A DNA stretch of 64,000 bases from Paramicrobacterium chengjingii (GTDB taxonomy: Bacteria; Actinomycetota; Actinomycetes; Actinomycetales; Microbacteriaceae): the NCBI RefSeq assembly GCF_011751765.2, contig NZ_CP061169.1, positions 1 to 64,000 on the forward strand, given 5' to 3'. Shown here piece by piece: positions 13,736 to 21,264 of the stretch; the stretch's first letter is position 1, and each line of letters begins with the position of its first letter. A model generated the notes under the pieces. It was not told the DNA's origin. It searched no databases and saw nothing but the letters and a program-made list of their open reading frames with translations. The position numbers and the translations under genes were made by a program.

Positions 13736-13806
13736 TGGCCAGTGTCTGGGTTCACGTCACTTTCGCGCCAATGTCGACGAAGCAGGCGACCTGCAAGAAT
13801 CGATAC

Positions 13807-14355
13807 ATGTCATCTCCACAATCACTCAGCGAAGCAGAGCGGCGTCTCGTCGCAACATGGGCGGCAGACTGCGCCGAGCGGGTACTGCCGTTGTTCACCG
13901 TTGAGGCCCCGGATGATGACCGAGCGCGCGACGGCATCACGCGTGCTCGGTCCTTCGGGCACGGAGAACGTGACACCGCCGACGAGATTCGGAACCGATT
14001 TGTCGCTGGTCGCGCGGCCCAATCGGCACGATCACCAGAGGCAATCGCGGCCGCCCGCTCAGCTGGACAGGCGTCGGGGGTTGCGCACATGGCCGCCCAC
14101 GCCCTGGGGGCAGCCGCATATGCGGCGAAGGCAGCGTCGCTTTCTGCGAATGTTCAGGATGCTGCGCGCAGGGAGGAGGTTCGTTGGCAACTGGCGCACA
14201 TGTCGGACGACGTTCGTGGTGCCCTTGCACGTTTGCCGCTGCTCGGGGAAAATTCGTCCGGGCCGTTGGGGCACGGTCTCCTGACATCGGGCGCGCTCGC
14301 CACGACGATTCGAGAAATTCAGCAATACATCTCATCCGACGCTACTGCTACGTAG
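13807..14355 (+). CDS. Imm5-like putative immunity protein
   Basis: A 182-residue alanine-rich helical protein. The N-terminal stretch RRLVATWAADCAERVLPLF and the later HMAAHALGAAAYAAKAAS match the Imm-5-like family described as putative immunity proteins in polymorphic-toxin surveys. No toxin gene is visible beside it, so an immunity role is only a family label. The ATG at 13807 was chosen because it leads straight into the conserved part; its ribosome site is weak. It is divergent from the reductase pair and may share their operator. Confidence 0.7.
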   Translation: MSSPQSLSEAERRLVATWAADCAERVLPLFTVEAPDDDRARDGITRARSFGHGERDTADEIRNRFVAGRAAQSARSPEAIAAARSAGQASGVAHMAAHALGAAAYAAKAASLSANVQDAARREEVRWQLAHMSDDVRGALARLPLLGENSSGPLGHGLLTSGALATTIREIQQYISSDATAT

Positions 14356-14576
14356 CTGACGGCGGGCCAGGCGACCTCGAGTCGCGAAGAGACGTGTTCG
14401 ACGAGCGGCTCTGGAAGCGGTGGACGCCCGATGATTTATGGTCGACTCCGAGCTTTGGCACGAACTGGTCAGGCGGGGCTCGCGTCCAGACGCTCCCAGA
14501 ATCGCGAGGACAGGGTTCGGCTCGCTGCCAGTTTGCTCACGGCCGGGAGTCACTCACGCGCGGGTGCGCAGACCGT

Positions 14577-14762
14577 TCAGGGTGACGTCAGCAGGCGTTC
14601 GGCCTGTTGCCGCTGGTCAGGGCGTGCAGAGGTCAGAGCGATGCCTTCCAATGCGGCTCCAATGTCGGTCGGGCGGATATCTGTGCGTATCGCTCCGGCT
14701 GATGCGCAGGCGCCCATCAGCGTGCTCAGTGCGTGCAGGGTTCCCCTCGTTACTAGATAGTG
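14577..14762 (-). pseudogene. TetR regulator remnant (C-terminal domain only)
   Basis: Read on the minus strand, about 60 codons give the ligand-domain end of a TetR protein: LHALSTLMGACASAGAIRTD, then RPTDIGAALEGIALTS and ARPDQRQQAERLLTSP, then a TGA at 14577-14579. The frame is closed upstream by a stop at 14763-14765, and no helix-turn-helix region is present. Its operator at 14756-14770 and the divergent DUF1772 gene remain, so an internal deletion probably removed the DNA-binding half. The 220 bp from 14356 to 14576 hold nothing I recognise. Confidence 0.75.
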
Positions 14763-14770
14763 CTACTATC
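14756..14770. promoter_or_regulatory. Palindromic operator upstream of DUF1772 gene
   Basis: GATAGT-GCT-ACTATC is a perfect 6-3-6 inverted repeat, 33 bp before the DUF1772 start. It is typical of TetR operators and adjoins the TetR remnant, so it is probably an orphaned site. Confidence 0.65.
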
Positions 14771-14803
14771 CAGGTATGCAGTCAACAGAATGGGAGGCTC
14801 GAT

Positions 14804-15241
14804 ATGAACTGGCTTGAAATCTGCGCTGTCGTGATCGTCGGATTCGTCGGCTGTGCCGAGTTCGGGTCTGCCGTTCTGGTGCACCCCGTCATTCGGACGC
14901 TCGCGCCGGACCACCAATTGACATTCGAGAAGGGTCTTCTGAAGACGTTTGGTCGAGTGATGCCTGTCGGGATGACGATCGCAACCGTTCTAGCCGTCAT
15001 CGTTGCCGTTGACTCTGCGGGCATGTGGCTCATCACTGCCGCTGTGGCGCTTGGAATTGCGCTCGTGGTCACGATCGTGGGCAACGTGCCGATCAATACC
15101 CGTACCGGACGCATCAACCAGGAGACCGCGCCAGCCGGCTTTATTGCTCTTCGGCGCCGGTGGGACGTCTTCCAACTCACGCGAGCCTCGCTTCAGCTCT
15201 TAGGCTTTGTGCTCCTGACGATCGGCGTCGTGGGAACGTAA
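14804..15241 (+). CDS. DUF1772 (anthrone oxygenase-like) membrane protein
   Basis: A 145-residue protein with four predicted membrane segments (about 5-25, 52-72, 76-96 and 122-142). Between the third and fourth lies the family stretch NTRTGRINQETAP. DUF1772 proteins include fungal anthrone oxygenase relatives and bacterial proteins often paired with a TetR repressor. A chemical function for this copy cannot be inferred. The ATG at 14804 follows GGGAGG by six bases. With the repressor broken, expression may be constitutive. Confidence 0.82.
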   Translation: MNWLEICAVVIVGFVGCAEFGSAVLVHPVIRTLAPDHQLTFEKGLLKTFGRVMPVGMTIATVLAVIVAVDSAGMWLITAAVALGIALVVTIVGNVPINTRTGRINQETAPAGFIALRRRWDVFQLTRASLQLLGFVLLTIGVVGT

Positions 15242-15359
15242 GGATGGTTGGAAGACGTGGAAGACGTGGACGACGTATCCACAGGTCGGACGCCGCGCTA
15301 TGCATCCACGGGCAACTCCGACATGATGGGAAGTGTTGCAGCAAGAGCTTGGAGGCTTC

Positions 15360-16850
15360 ATGGAATACGCCATAGCGGGCGGCGTCTTGGTACTGGTCGG
15401 GATCATCGCGGCGATTGTCATCGTCGTTCTGATAATCGCCCTGATTATCGCGAAGATGTGGATCAAAGTCGCTCGATCGGATGAGGCGCTCGTCGTCTCG
15501 GGGAAGTCGAAGAAGAACAAAGACGAGTCATCGCTCGCCGTCATTGTGAACGGCAAGGCGCTCGTCAACCCACTGACACAACGTCACGAGATCATCTCTC
15601 TGCGCTCGCGCCAGGTTTCAATGCAGGCAGAGGCCCAATCGTATGATGGCGTCACCCTCGAGGTCGAGGCCGTCGCGATGGTCAAGATCGGTTCGACCAA
15701 GCAACTCGTGCAAAGGGCGGCCGAGCGCTTTGCGTCGCAAGACAAGGCGATCGAGCAATTCACAACCGAGCAGCTTGAGGGCGCGCTCCGTGGCATCGTG
15801 GCGACCCTCGCGGTCGTCAGCCTGATGCGCGACCGCAAGAAGTTCTCGGACCAGATCGCTGCGGACGTCTCGGGCGAGCTCGCCGATCAGGGACTGATCC
15901 TCGACTCGTTCCAGATCAAGGGGATCACCGACGATCTCGGCTACATCGCCTCGCTTGGTGCACCTGAGGTGCAGTCGAAGCGTCAGGCGGCCGAGATCGC
16001 CGCGACGAACGCCGAGCGTGCGATCCGAAAGCAGCAGATCACCAACGACGAGGCAAACCTTGTCGAGCAAACGGCGTACGACAAGAACGAGGCGGACTCC
16101 AAGGCCGAGGTCGGTCAGGCGAACGCCAGAGCCGAGCAAGCCGAAGCGCTCGCACGCGTTGAGGCTCGGCAGGACGTTCTGCAGCAGGAAGCAGAGAACA
16201 AGCAGGCCCAGCTGGATGCAGACGTGAAGCGTGTCGCCGACGCCGCCCAATACGAGAAGGAGCGCGAGGCAGACGCGAAGGCGTACACCCAGGTCAAGGC
16301 AGCCGAGGCCGAAGTGAAGATCGCCGAGAGCGAAGCCGCGGCAATTCGAGAGCGCGCCTCTGCTGAAGCAGACTCGGTGCGGCTGGCCGGTGAGGCCAAG
16401 GGTGAGGCAATCCGAGCCGAGGCCGAGGCTCTGCACGAGAACCTTGAGGGCATCATCGCCCAGCACGCTCTCGACATTCTGCCCGACCTCATGGAGCGGT
16501 TCGCTCAGGGCTACTCGCGGATTGGGACGATCAGCGTCATCGGCTCGGGTTCTGACTCGTCACCCGCCGGCAGCCAGTTCTCGGGCGAGTCGGCATCGGC
16601 GATGCGAGGTGTCTTCGAGTCCGTCAAGGAAGCGACGGGCGTCGATCTCGCGGGCGTCATTCAGGGGCGAGTCACGGGCAGCGCAATCGGTGATGCACTG
16701 CGCGAGTCGTCGGCACCATCACCCGAGCCGGAGAAGCCACGGCACGTCTCATCGCCAAGCGAAATGGCACCGGATGCCGCGAATCTCTCCGATTCTGCAA
16801 CGGACAACTCGGCGGATTCCGATGGTGAGCCGCCGGTCAGCGAGAGCTGA
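15360..16850 (+). CDS. Flotillin-family (band 7/SPFH) protein
   Basis: A membrane scaffold protein of about 496 residues. One hydrophobic segment (about 5-32) is followed by the SPFH/band 7 domain (about 35-200) and a long coiled coil rich in A, E and K with repeated EAEA-type stretches (about 205-370). The tail is low-complexity, rich in S, P and D. The order matches bacterial flotillins such as FloT/YuaG, which organise membrane microdomains. The ATG at 15360 follows TTGGAGG; an upstream TTG at 15333 adds nine residues of no family character. A strong hairpin follows the stop. Confidence 0.9.
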   Translation: MEYAIAGGVLVLVGIIAAIVIVVLIIALIIAKMWIKVARSDEALVVSGKSKKNKDESSLAVIVNGKALVNPLTQRHEIISLRSRQVSMQAEAQSYDGVTLEVEAVAMVKIGSTKQLVQRAAERFASQDKAIEQFTTEQLEGALRGIVATLAVVSLMRDRKKFSDQIAADVSGELADQGLILDSFQIKGITDDLGYIASLGAPEVQSKRQAAEIAATNAERAIRKQQITNDEANLVEQTAYDKNEADSKAEVGQANARAEQAEALARVEARQDVLQQEAENKQAQLDADVKRVADAAQYEKEREADAKAYTQVKAAEAEVKIAESEAAAIRERASAEADSVRLAGEAKGEAIRAEAEALHENLEGIIAQHALDILPDLMERFAQGYSRIGTISVIGSGSDSSPAGSQFSGESASAMRGVFESVKEATGVDLAGVIQGRVTGSAIGDALRESSAPSPEPEKPRHVSSPSEMAPDAANLSDSATDNSADSDGEPPVSES

Positions 16851-16858
16851 TCTCACGA

Positions 16859-16903
16859 CAGAAAGCTGTGGGCGGGCGCAATGCGCTCGCCCACAGCTTT
16901 CTG
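16859..16903. terminator. Long hairpin after the flotillin gene
   Basis: Arms CAGAAAGCTGTGGGCG and CGCCCACAGCTTTCTG, with a short GC-rich inner stem, form a nearly perfect 20-bp hairpin right after the flotillin stop. There is no U tract, which is common for hairpin terminators in high-GC actinobacteria. Confidence 0.8.
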
Positions 16904-16951
16904 CCGTGAGTGCTTCGCGACGTCGAGCGTTACTCTCGGCGGCCATATCGG

Positions 16952-17173
16952 ATGCCCCTGCGCGTCGCTCTGGTGATTCTCGCGGTCTGCGCGCTTGTTG
17001 TGATCATTGAAGTGATTTTGCCTGTCGGAGGCAGCCGGCTGATTTCCTCACGGGGCTACCCTGAACTCAGTGTGGCGTGGGTTGCCGTCGTCAGCGGCGT
17101 AGCATCCGGTTTTGTTCTGCTTGCCTTCGGACTGTGGGCATTCGCGCCAGACAGATCGCAGCCCTCCGCCTGA
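16952..17173 (+). CDS. Small two-segment membrane protein
   Basis: A 73-residue hypothetical protein with two hydrophobic segments (about 4-24 and 41-64) separated by a short loop. I recognise no family. The ATG at 16952 was chosen; a GTG at 16910 would add 14 basic residues and remains possible. It sits between two strong hairpins, so it is its own transcription unit. Confidence 0.55.
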   Translation: MPLRVALVILAVCALVVIIEVILPVGGSRLISSRGYPELSVAWVAVVSGVASGFVLLAFGLWAFAPDRSQPSA

Positions 17174-17189
17174 CGGCAGAGGGCTGCGA
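17156..17189. terminator. Bidirectional terminator hairpin
   Basis: TCGCAGCCCTC pairs with GAGGGCTGCGA around a 12-base loop. It overlaps the stop of the small membrane gene and lies just before the convergent HbpS-like stop, so it can serve both strands. Confidence 0.75.
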
Positions 17190-17201
17190 CTCGACGCTGA
17201 T

Positions 17202-17600
17202 TCAGAACCCGGCGACGCCGGCCTCTGCGACCGTCTGGTCTTGATCGCCAGAGCCGCCGCTGACGCCGACTGCCCCGACGACAGTGCCATCCTGCGTCAG
17301 CGGTATGCCGCCGGCGAAGATCGCAACCTTTCCGTTGTTTGTGGCGTGGATGCCGAAGAACTGCTGCGTTGGCTGCGAGTTCTCACCGAGATCTTTCGTC
17401 GCAATGTCAAACGCTCTCGACGTCCAGGCCTTACTGATCGAGATGTCGACGCTGCCGATCCACGCTCCGTCTTGGCGCACATGGGCGACGAGATTTCCCC
17501 CGGCATCAACGACGGCAATGTTCATCGGCTGGCCGATCTCATCTGCACGACGCTCGGCGGCGGCGATGACTCGACGAGCATCCTCGAGAGTGACTGACAT
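17202..17600 (-). CDS. GlcG/HbpS-family heme-binding-like protein
   Basis: A 132-residue protein of the GlcG/HbpS/PduO-C fold. It opens with a helix (LEDARRVIAAAERRADEIG) and has the family stretches MNIAVVDAGGNLVAHVRQDGA and GGIPLTQDGTVVGAVGVSGG. HbpS of Streptomyces binds heme and signals redox state; many relatives have no known ligand. The ATG at 17600 is preceded by GGAG at good spacing. It lies 35 bp downstream of the formaldehyde dehydrogenase gene on the same strand, so they are probably co-transcribed. No signal peptide is seen. Confidence 0.85.
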   Translation of the reverse strand: MSVTLEDARRVIAAAERRADEIGQPMNIAVVDAGGNLVAHVRQDGAWIGSVDISISKAWTSRAFDIATKDLGENSQPTQQFFGIHATNNGKVAIFAGGIPLTQDGTVVGAVGVSGGSGDQDQTVAEAGVAGF

Positions 17601-17635
17601 GGGCATTCTCCGTTCTCTTGTTTTTGTGAGATGGG

Positions 17636-18856
17636 TCAGGATGTTGTGATGTAGCCGTTGGGGTTGAGCACGTACTTCTGCGCGGCGCCCTGGTCGAACT
17701 CGGCATACCCTCGAGGGGCGTCTTCGAGCGAGATCGGTGTAGCTTTCACTGCCTTGGCGATCTGCACCTTGTCGTGAAGGATCGCCATCATGAGCTGTCG
17801 GTTGTACTTCATCACCGGGCATTGACCGGTCGTGAACGACAGTGACTTCGCCCAGCCGAGGCCAAGGCGCAGCGACAGTGACCCTTGCTGGGCCGCCTCG
17901 TCGACGCCGCCCGGGTCACCCGTGACGTAGAGCCCGGGGATGCCGAGGGCACCACCGGCCGCCGTGACGTCGAACAGCGAGTTGAGCACCGTGGCAGGGG
18001 CTTCATGCGCCGAATCGGCGCCATGCCCGCGCGCTTCGAATCCCACGGCGTCGACCGCGGCATCCACCTCGGGGAACCCGAGAATCTGCTCAATCTGATC
18101 TTTCGGGTCCCCCGTCGAAATATCAACTGTCTCGCACCCAAACGATCGCGCCTGAGCGAGACGGTCCTCGTTGAGATCGCCGACGATCACGGCTGCGGCT
18201 CCGAGCAACTGAGCTCCGACGGCCGCGGCAAGGCCAACGGGCCCCGCGCCGGCAATGTATACAGTCGAGCCTGGTCCAACTCCTGCCGTGTAGGCACCGT
18301 GGAAGCCGGTGGGGAAGATGTCGGACAGCATCGTCAGGTCAAGAATCTTGTCGAGAGCCTGGTCGCGGTCGGGAAACTTCAGCAGGTTCCAGTCGGCATA
18401 GGGCACGAGTACAAACTCGGCTTGCCCGCCGACCCATCCGCCCATGTCGACGTAGCCGTAAGCGCTGCCTGGCCGGTCGGGGTTGACGTTGAGGCAGATT
18501 CCGGTCTTGCCCTCCTTACAGTTGCGGCATCGGCCACAGGCAATATTGAAGGGAACGGACACGATGTCGCCGACCTTGATGAACTCGACGCCCGGGCCTA
18601 CTTCGACCACTTCTCCGGTGATCTCGTGTCCGAGAATGAGTCCTTCGGGCGCCGTCGTGCGACCGCGGACCATGTGCTGGTCCGACCCGCAGATGTTCGT
18701 GGCCACCGTGCGCAGAATGGCGCCGTGGGGAACTTTGCGTCCTACGTTCGCCGGATTCACGCCGGGGCCGTCTTTGAGTTCAAATGTGGGGTAGGGGGTG
18801 TCGACGACTTCGACGACTCCTGTTCCCTTGTACGCTACCGCGCGATTCTCAGTCAT
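17636..18856 (-). CDS. fdhA: Glutathione-independent formaldehyde dehydrogenase (Zn-dependent)
   Basis: A 406-residue medium-chain dehydrogenase closely resembling Pseudomonas FdhA, which oxidises formaldehyde with tightly bound NAD and no thiol cofactor. Visible are the catalytic zinc site ATNICGSDQHM with GHEITGEVVEVG, the structural zinc cysteines (CGRCRNCKEGKTGIC) and the Rossmann motif GAGPVGLAAAVGAQLLGA. The insertion typical of FdhA (KSLSFTTGQCPV region) is present near the C terminus. The second of two adjacent ATGs, at 18856, has the better spacing from AAGGAG. A perfect palindrome lies upstream and a regulator is divergent. Confidence 0.9.
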   Translation of the reverse strand: MTENRAVAYKGTGVVEVVDTPYPTFELKDGPGVNPANVGRKVPHGAILRTVATNICGSDQHMVRGRTTAPEGLILGHEITGEVVEVGPGVEFIKVGDIVSVPFNIACGRCRNCKEGKTGICLNVNPDRPGSAYGYVDMGGWVGGQAEFVLVPYADWNLLKFPDRDQALDKILDLTMLSDIFPTGFHGAYTAGVGPGSTVYIAGAGPVGLAAAVGAQLLGAAAVIVGDLNEDRLAQARSFGCETVDISTGDPKDQIEQILGFPEVDAAVDAVGFEARGHGADSAHEAPATVLNSLFDVTAAGGALGIPGLYVTGDPGGVDEAAQQGSLSLRLGLGWAKSLSFTTGQCPVMKYNRQLMMAILHDKVQIAKAVKATPISLEDAPRGYAEFDQGAAQKYVLNPNGYITTS

Positions 18857-18887
18857 CATTGACTCCTTGGCATTGCACTGGATCACC

Positions 18888-18901
18888 GTGGCGATCGCCA
18901 C
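18888..18901. promoter_or_regulatory. 14-bp palindrome in the fdhA promoter region
   Basis: GTGGCGATCGCCAC is a perfect palindrome, 32 bp upstream of the fdhA start and between it and the divergent HATPase-LuxR gene. It is a candidate operator for that regulator. Confidence 0.4.
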
Positions 18902-18995
18902 TCCTCTGAGCATCTCCCGCGCTTTCGTATAGTTCAATGACCCCATCGAGCGAGAACACCTACCCTTTCGAGTAGTGATTGCTACGCTGTGCAGT

Positions 18996-20249
18996 ATGTC
19001 CACAGTGCAACCGAACGATTCGTTTCTGCGCGGGCTCGTTGATCTGATGAGCATGCCCACGCGCGACATTCCGCGTGGGCTCTCGGCACTGCTGACCCCA
19101 CACCTTGCGCACTCGGCGCTGATCATCTTGACGGCAGACGGAGCAGGAGGGCATCGGCAGGAAGTCGGCGATCCAGCGTTTCTCGCTGGGGTCACGGCGC
19201 TGGAGCTGGATCAAATGCGAAGGGACGCTCCGAATGTCGAGTCGGTTAAGCGAACGACTCTGCAAATGCGGGATGGGCTGAGGCCCGCACTCCACGCTCA
19301 CGCGCGAAATGGCGCACTGTTGCTCATCGCCGATCCGGGGTCTTCCGATGCCGATGATCTTGTGTTGGCTACGTGGAACATTGTCGCGCTTTACGTGCAG
19401 AAGCGTGCGGACGAAGGGTCACCGCACTACCTGCAGCACGCGCGCGCGGCAGCTGGCGTGCGAATGGAAGCGCTCACTGAGTTGTCTGACGAGTATTCGA
19501 CGACGCTGGAGTCGGTGCTCTCGGCGCTGCGCTCCACGCTTCTCGATGATGCTTCAGCGCGCAATCGCGCAATTGCCCTAGCATCGGGAGGGCTCGTTCA
19601 CCTGCGCACGGCGACAGATAAAGCACGCACCTTCACGGAAGAGCCGGTCACGACGGCGTTTGCGCGACTACAAGACGACCTGCGCCCGATTACCCGGTAT
19701 CTTGACATTGACGTGCAGTTCGTCGAGCCTCCGGCCGATGGTCGGCCCCTGCCCGGTGAGGTTGCACACGGTGCTCGAGCCGTCGTGCGGGGAACGATTC
19801 TCGCGTTGACCGATCTTCCTGATGTTTCGAAGGTGCGGGTGCAGTGGGATTGCGACGGCACGAATCTGCTGGTGAATGTGCGAGACGATGGACCAGGCGA
19901 TCATTCCGAGACCAGCACCCTGCTGCGCTTCGTTCGCGAACGCGTGCGTGCTCTCGACGGACACCTCGCCGTCGACGCGACACCGGGGTGGGGAACCGAG
20001 ATGGCCATCGTTGTTCCGCTCGACCCGCCGAGTTCCGGCATCGTATCGTCGGCGATGGCCAACTTGAGACCGCGCGAGATTCAGGTGATCGATCTGCTCG
20101 CCGCCGGGCACCGCAATCGCTCCATTGCTGAGCGCCTGGGCATCAGCGAGAACACGGTGAAGTTTCACGTGTCGCGAATTCTTCGCAAACTCGGGGCGTC
20201 ATCGCGATCCGAGGCGATCTCCATGCTTTACGCTGACCGTCGTGCTTGA
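18996..20249 (+). CDS. LuxR-type regulator with degenerate histidine-kinase-like core
   Basis: A 417-residue protein. The C-terminal 65 residues are a clear LuxR helix-turn-helix (LRPREIQVIDLLAAGHRN, then SIAERLGISENTVKFHVSRI). Before it, at about 235-345, lies an HATPase-like region with an N1-type segment and a DDGPGD G1 box near 293, then GWGTEMAIVVPL. The helical part before that (about 150-200) resembles a dimerisation domain but has no obvious phosphoacceptor histidine. The N-terminal 120 residues look GAF-like. It is divergent from fdhA and may control it. The ATG at 18996 was preferred to a GTG at 18975. Confidence 0.75.
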   Translation: MSTVQPNDSFLRGLVDLMSMPTRDIPRGLSALLTPHLAHSALIILTADGAGGHRQEVGDPAFLAGVTALELDQMRRDAPNVESVKRTTLQMRDGLRPALHAHARNGALLLIADPGSSDADDLVLATWNIVALYVQKRADEGSPHYLQHARAAAGVRMEALTELSDEYSTTLESVLSALRSTLLDDASARNRAIALASGGLVHLRTATDKARTFTEEPVTTAFARLQDDLRPITRYLDIDVQFVEPPADGRPLPGEVAHGARAVVRGTILALTDLPDVSKVRVQWDCDGTNLLVNVRDDGPGDHSETSTLLRFVRERVRALDGHLAVDATPGWGTEMAIVVPLDPPSSGIVSSAMANLRPREIQVIDLLAAGHRNRSIAERLGISENTVKFHVSRILRKLGASSRSEAISMLYADRRA

Positions 20250-20255
20250 CGACCC

Positions 20256-20888
20256 TCACTCGGGCGGATGCTCAGAATGCAGCGCGTCTGTTTCGGGGAG
20301 CAGCGAGAACAATGCTCGGCTGAGTCGGCGCCCGGGTGCGGGCGTGTTCGCCCACCCGGAACGGCGGAGCTCGAGCTCCGCACGCTGCAGAGCCTGAGCG
20401 TAGATCGCGGCTTCATCGTCGGTGAGCCACAGCGTTGATTCGCTGATGCCGACGTAGCTGTCCCTCTCCTCCTCGCTTATGGTGCGACTGGCCTGGAGGC
20501 GCCCGCGGAGTTCTGAGACGGCGATGCTCGTGAGGGCATCCTGTGCCTCCCACACCCCCTCGGCTTCGCTGCCGTGAATGAAGATCGACGTTCCCGACGC
20601 ACGCCATGGGCGCGTTCGCGAGTCGCCGGTCTGCGACTCTGTCCGTTCGACGAGGCCGGCCTTCTCGAGCGCTCGCAGGTGGTAGCTCATGGCACTGGGG
20701 GTGAGGCCGGTCAGCTCAGAGAGTTGTGTTGAGGTGTGCGGCAATTGGTCGGCGAACAGCAGGTTGACCACTCGCTGTCGCGCGGGGTGCGCGAGCACGC
20801 GAATCGCCTCGGCGTCTCGCAGATGAATCGGCAGGTTCGGTATGCCGCTCGCGGCAGCAAGTTCGGCATCGATCTCATTGGGCGGCAT
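20256..20888 (-). CDS. ArsR-like winged-helix regulator
   Basis: A 210-residue regulator. The HTH lies at about 25-95, with the stretch EAIRVLAHPARQRVVNLLF followed by STQLSELTGLTPSAMSYHLR and an ALEKAGLVER wing, as in ArsR/HTH_20 proteins. The C-terminal half is helical with no cysteine metal motif, so metal sensing is unlikely. It is divergent from a small coiled-coil gene, and a perfect inverted repeat overlaps the promoter between them, so that gene is the probable target. Confidence 0.82.
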   Translation of the reverse strand: MPPNEIDAELAAASGIPNLPIHLRDAEAIRVLAHPARQRVVNLLFADQLPHTSTQLSELTGLTPSAMSYHLRALEKAGLVERTESQTGDSRTRPWRASGTSIFIHGSEAEGVWEAQDALTSIAVSELRGRLQASRTISEEERDSYVGISESTLWLTDDEAAIYAQALQRAELELRRSGWANTPAPGRRLSRALFSLLPETDALHSEHPPE

Positions 20889-20921
20889 GCGGTCAGTCTA
20901 TGCGAGATATGAAAATGTCCC

Positions 20922-20955
20922 TTGACATCTTCAATATGAAGCGTAGGCTTCATAT
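20922..20955 (+). promoter_or_regulatory. Promoter with overlapping palindromic operator
   Basis: TTGACA (20922-20927) and TAGGCT (20944-20949) stand 16 bp apart as a plausible -35/-10 pair reading toward the 84-residue gene. ATATGAAG-CGTAGG-CTTCATAT (20934-20955) is a perfect 8-6-8 inverted repeat covering the -10 element. A protein bound there would block transcription; the divergent ArsR-like protein is the obvious candidate. A half-site GATATGAAA lies at about 20906-20914. Confidence 0.65.
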
Positions 20956-20993
20956 ATCTGAAACAGACCTTTCACAACTGGGCAGGGGGATTC

Positions 20994-21248
20994 ATGGATC
21001 AGTTCAGCCTTTACGCCACCGAGCGTCACGGGGCATCAGCACTCCCGGGATCCACCGAACACGGCACGCCCGGCACGCGTGGCTACGAGAAATGGGCACA
21101 AGAAGAACGGATGCTGAGGGCCGCGCGCGAGCGTTCGGCGGCCCGACGTCTTGAGCGCAGACGGCGTCGCCTGGAGCATCGGCTCACCTCGCTGAACGAG
21201 CGGATCGAGGCGCATTCGTGCAGGGCTCCCGTCGTTGCGGGCAGCTGA
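20994..21248 (+). CDS. Small arginine-rich coiled-coil protein
   Basis: An 84-residue protein with an N-terminal loop of about 35 residues and a highly charged helix at about 36-72 (AARERSAARRLERRRRRLEH). I recognise no family. The ATG at 20994 follows CAGGGGGA. The well-formed promoter and operator upstream argue that it is a real gene. It ends 16 bp before a convergent ABC ATPase gene. Confidence 0.6.
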   Translation: MDQFSLYATERHGASALPGSTEHGTPGTRGYEKWAQEERMLRAARERSAARRLERRRRRLEHRLTSLNERIEAHSCRAPVVAGS

Positions 21249-21264
21249 CCCGAGACCGCTGTGT

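Noticed and set aside
15618..16466. 282-codon leucine-rich minus-strand frame
   Set aside because: Complement of the flotillin coiled coil, which produces leucine-rich antisense reading.
17885..18862. 325-codon plus-strand frame opposite fdhA
   Set aside because: Antisense shadow of a well-conserved enzyme.
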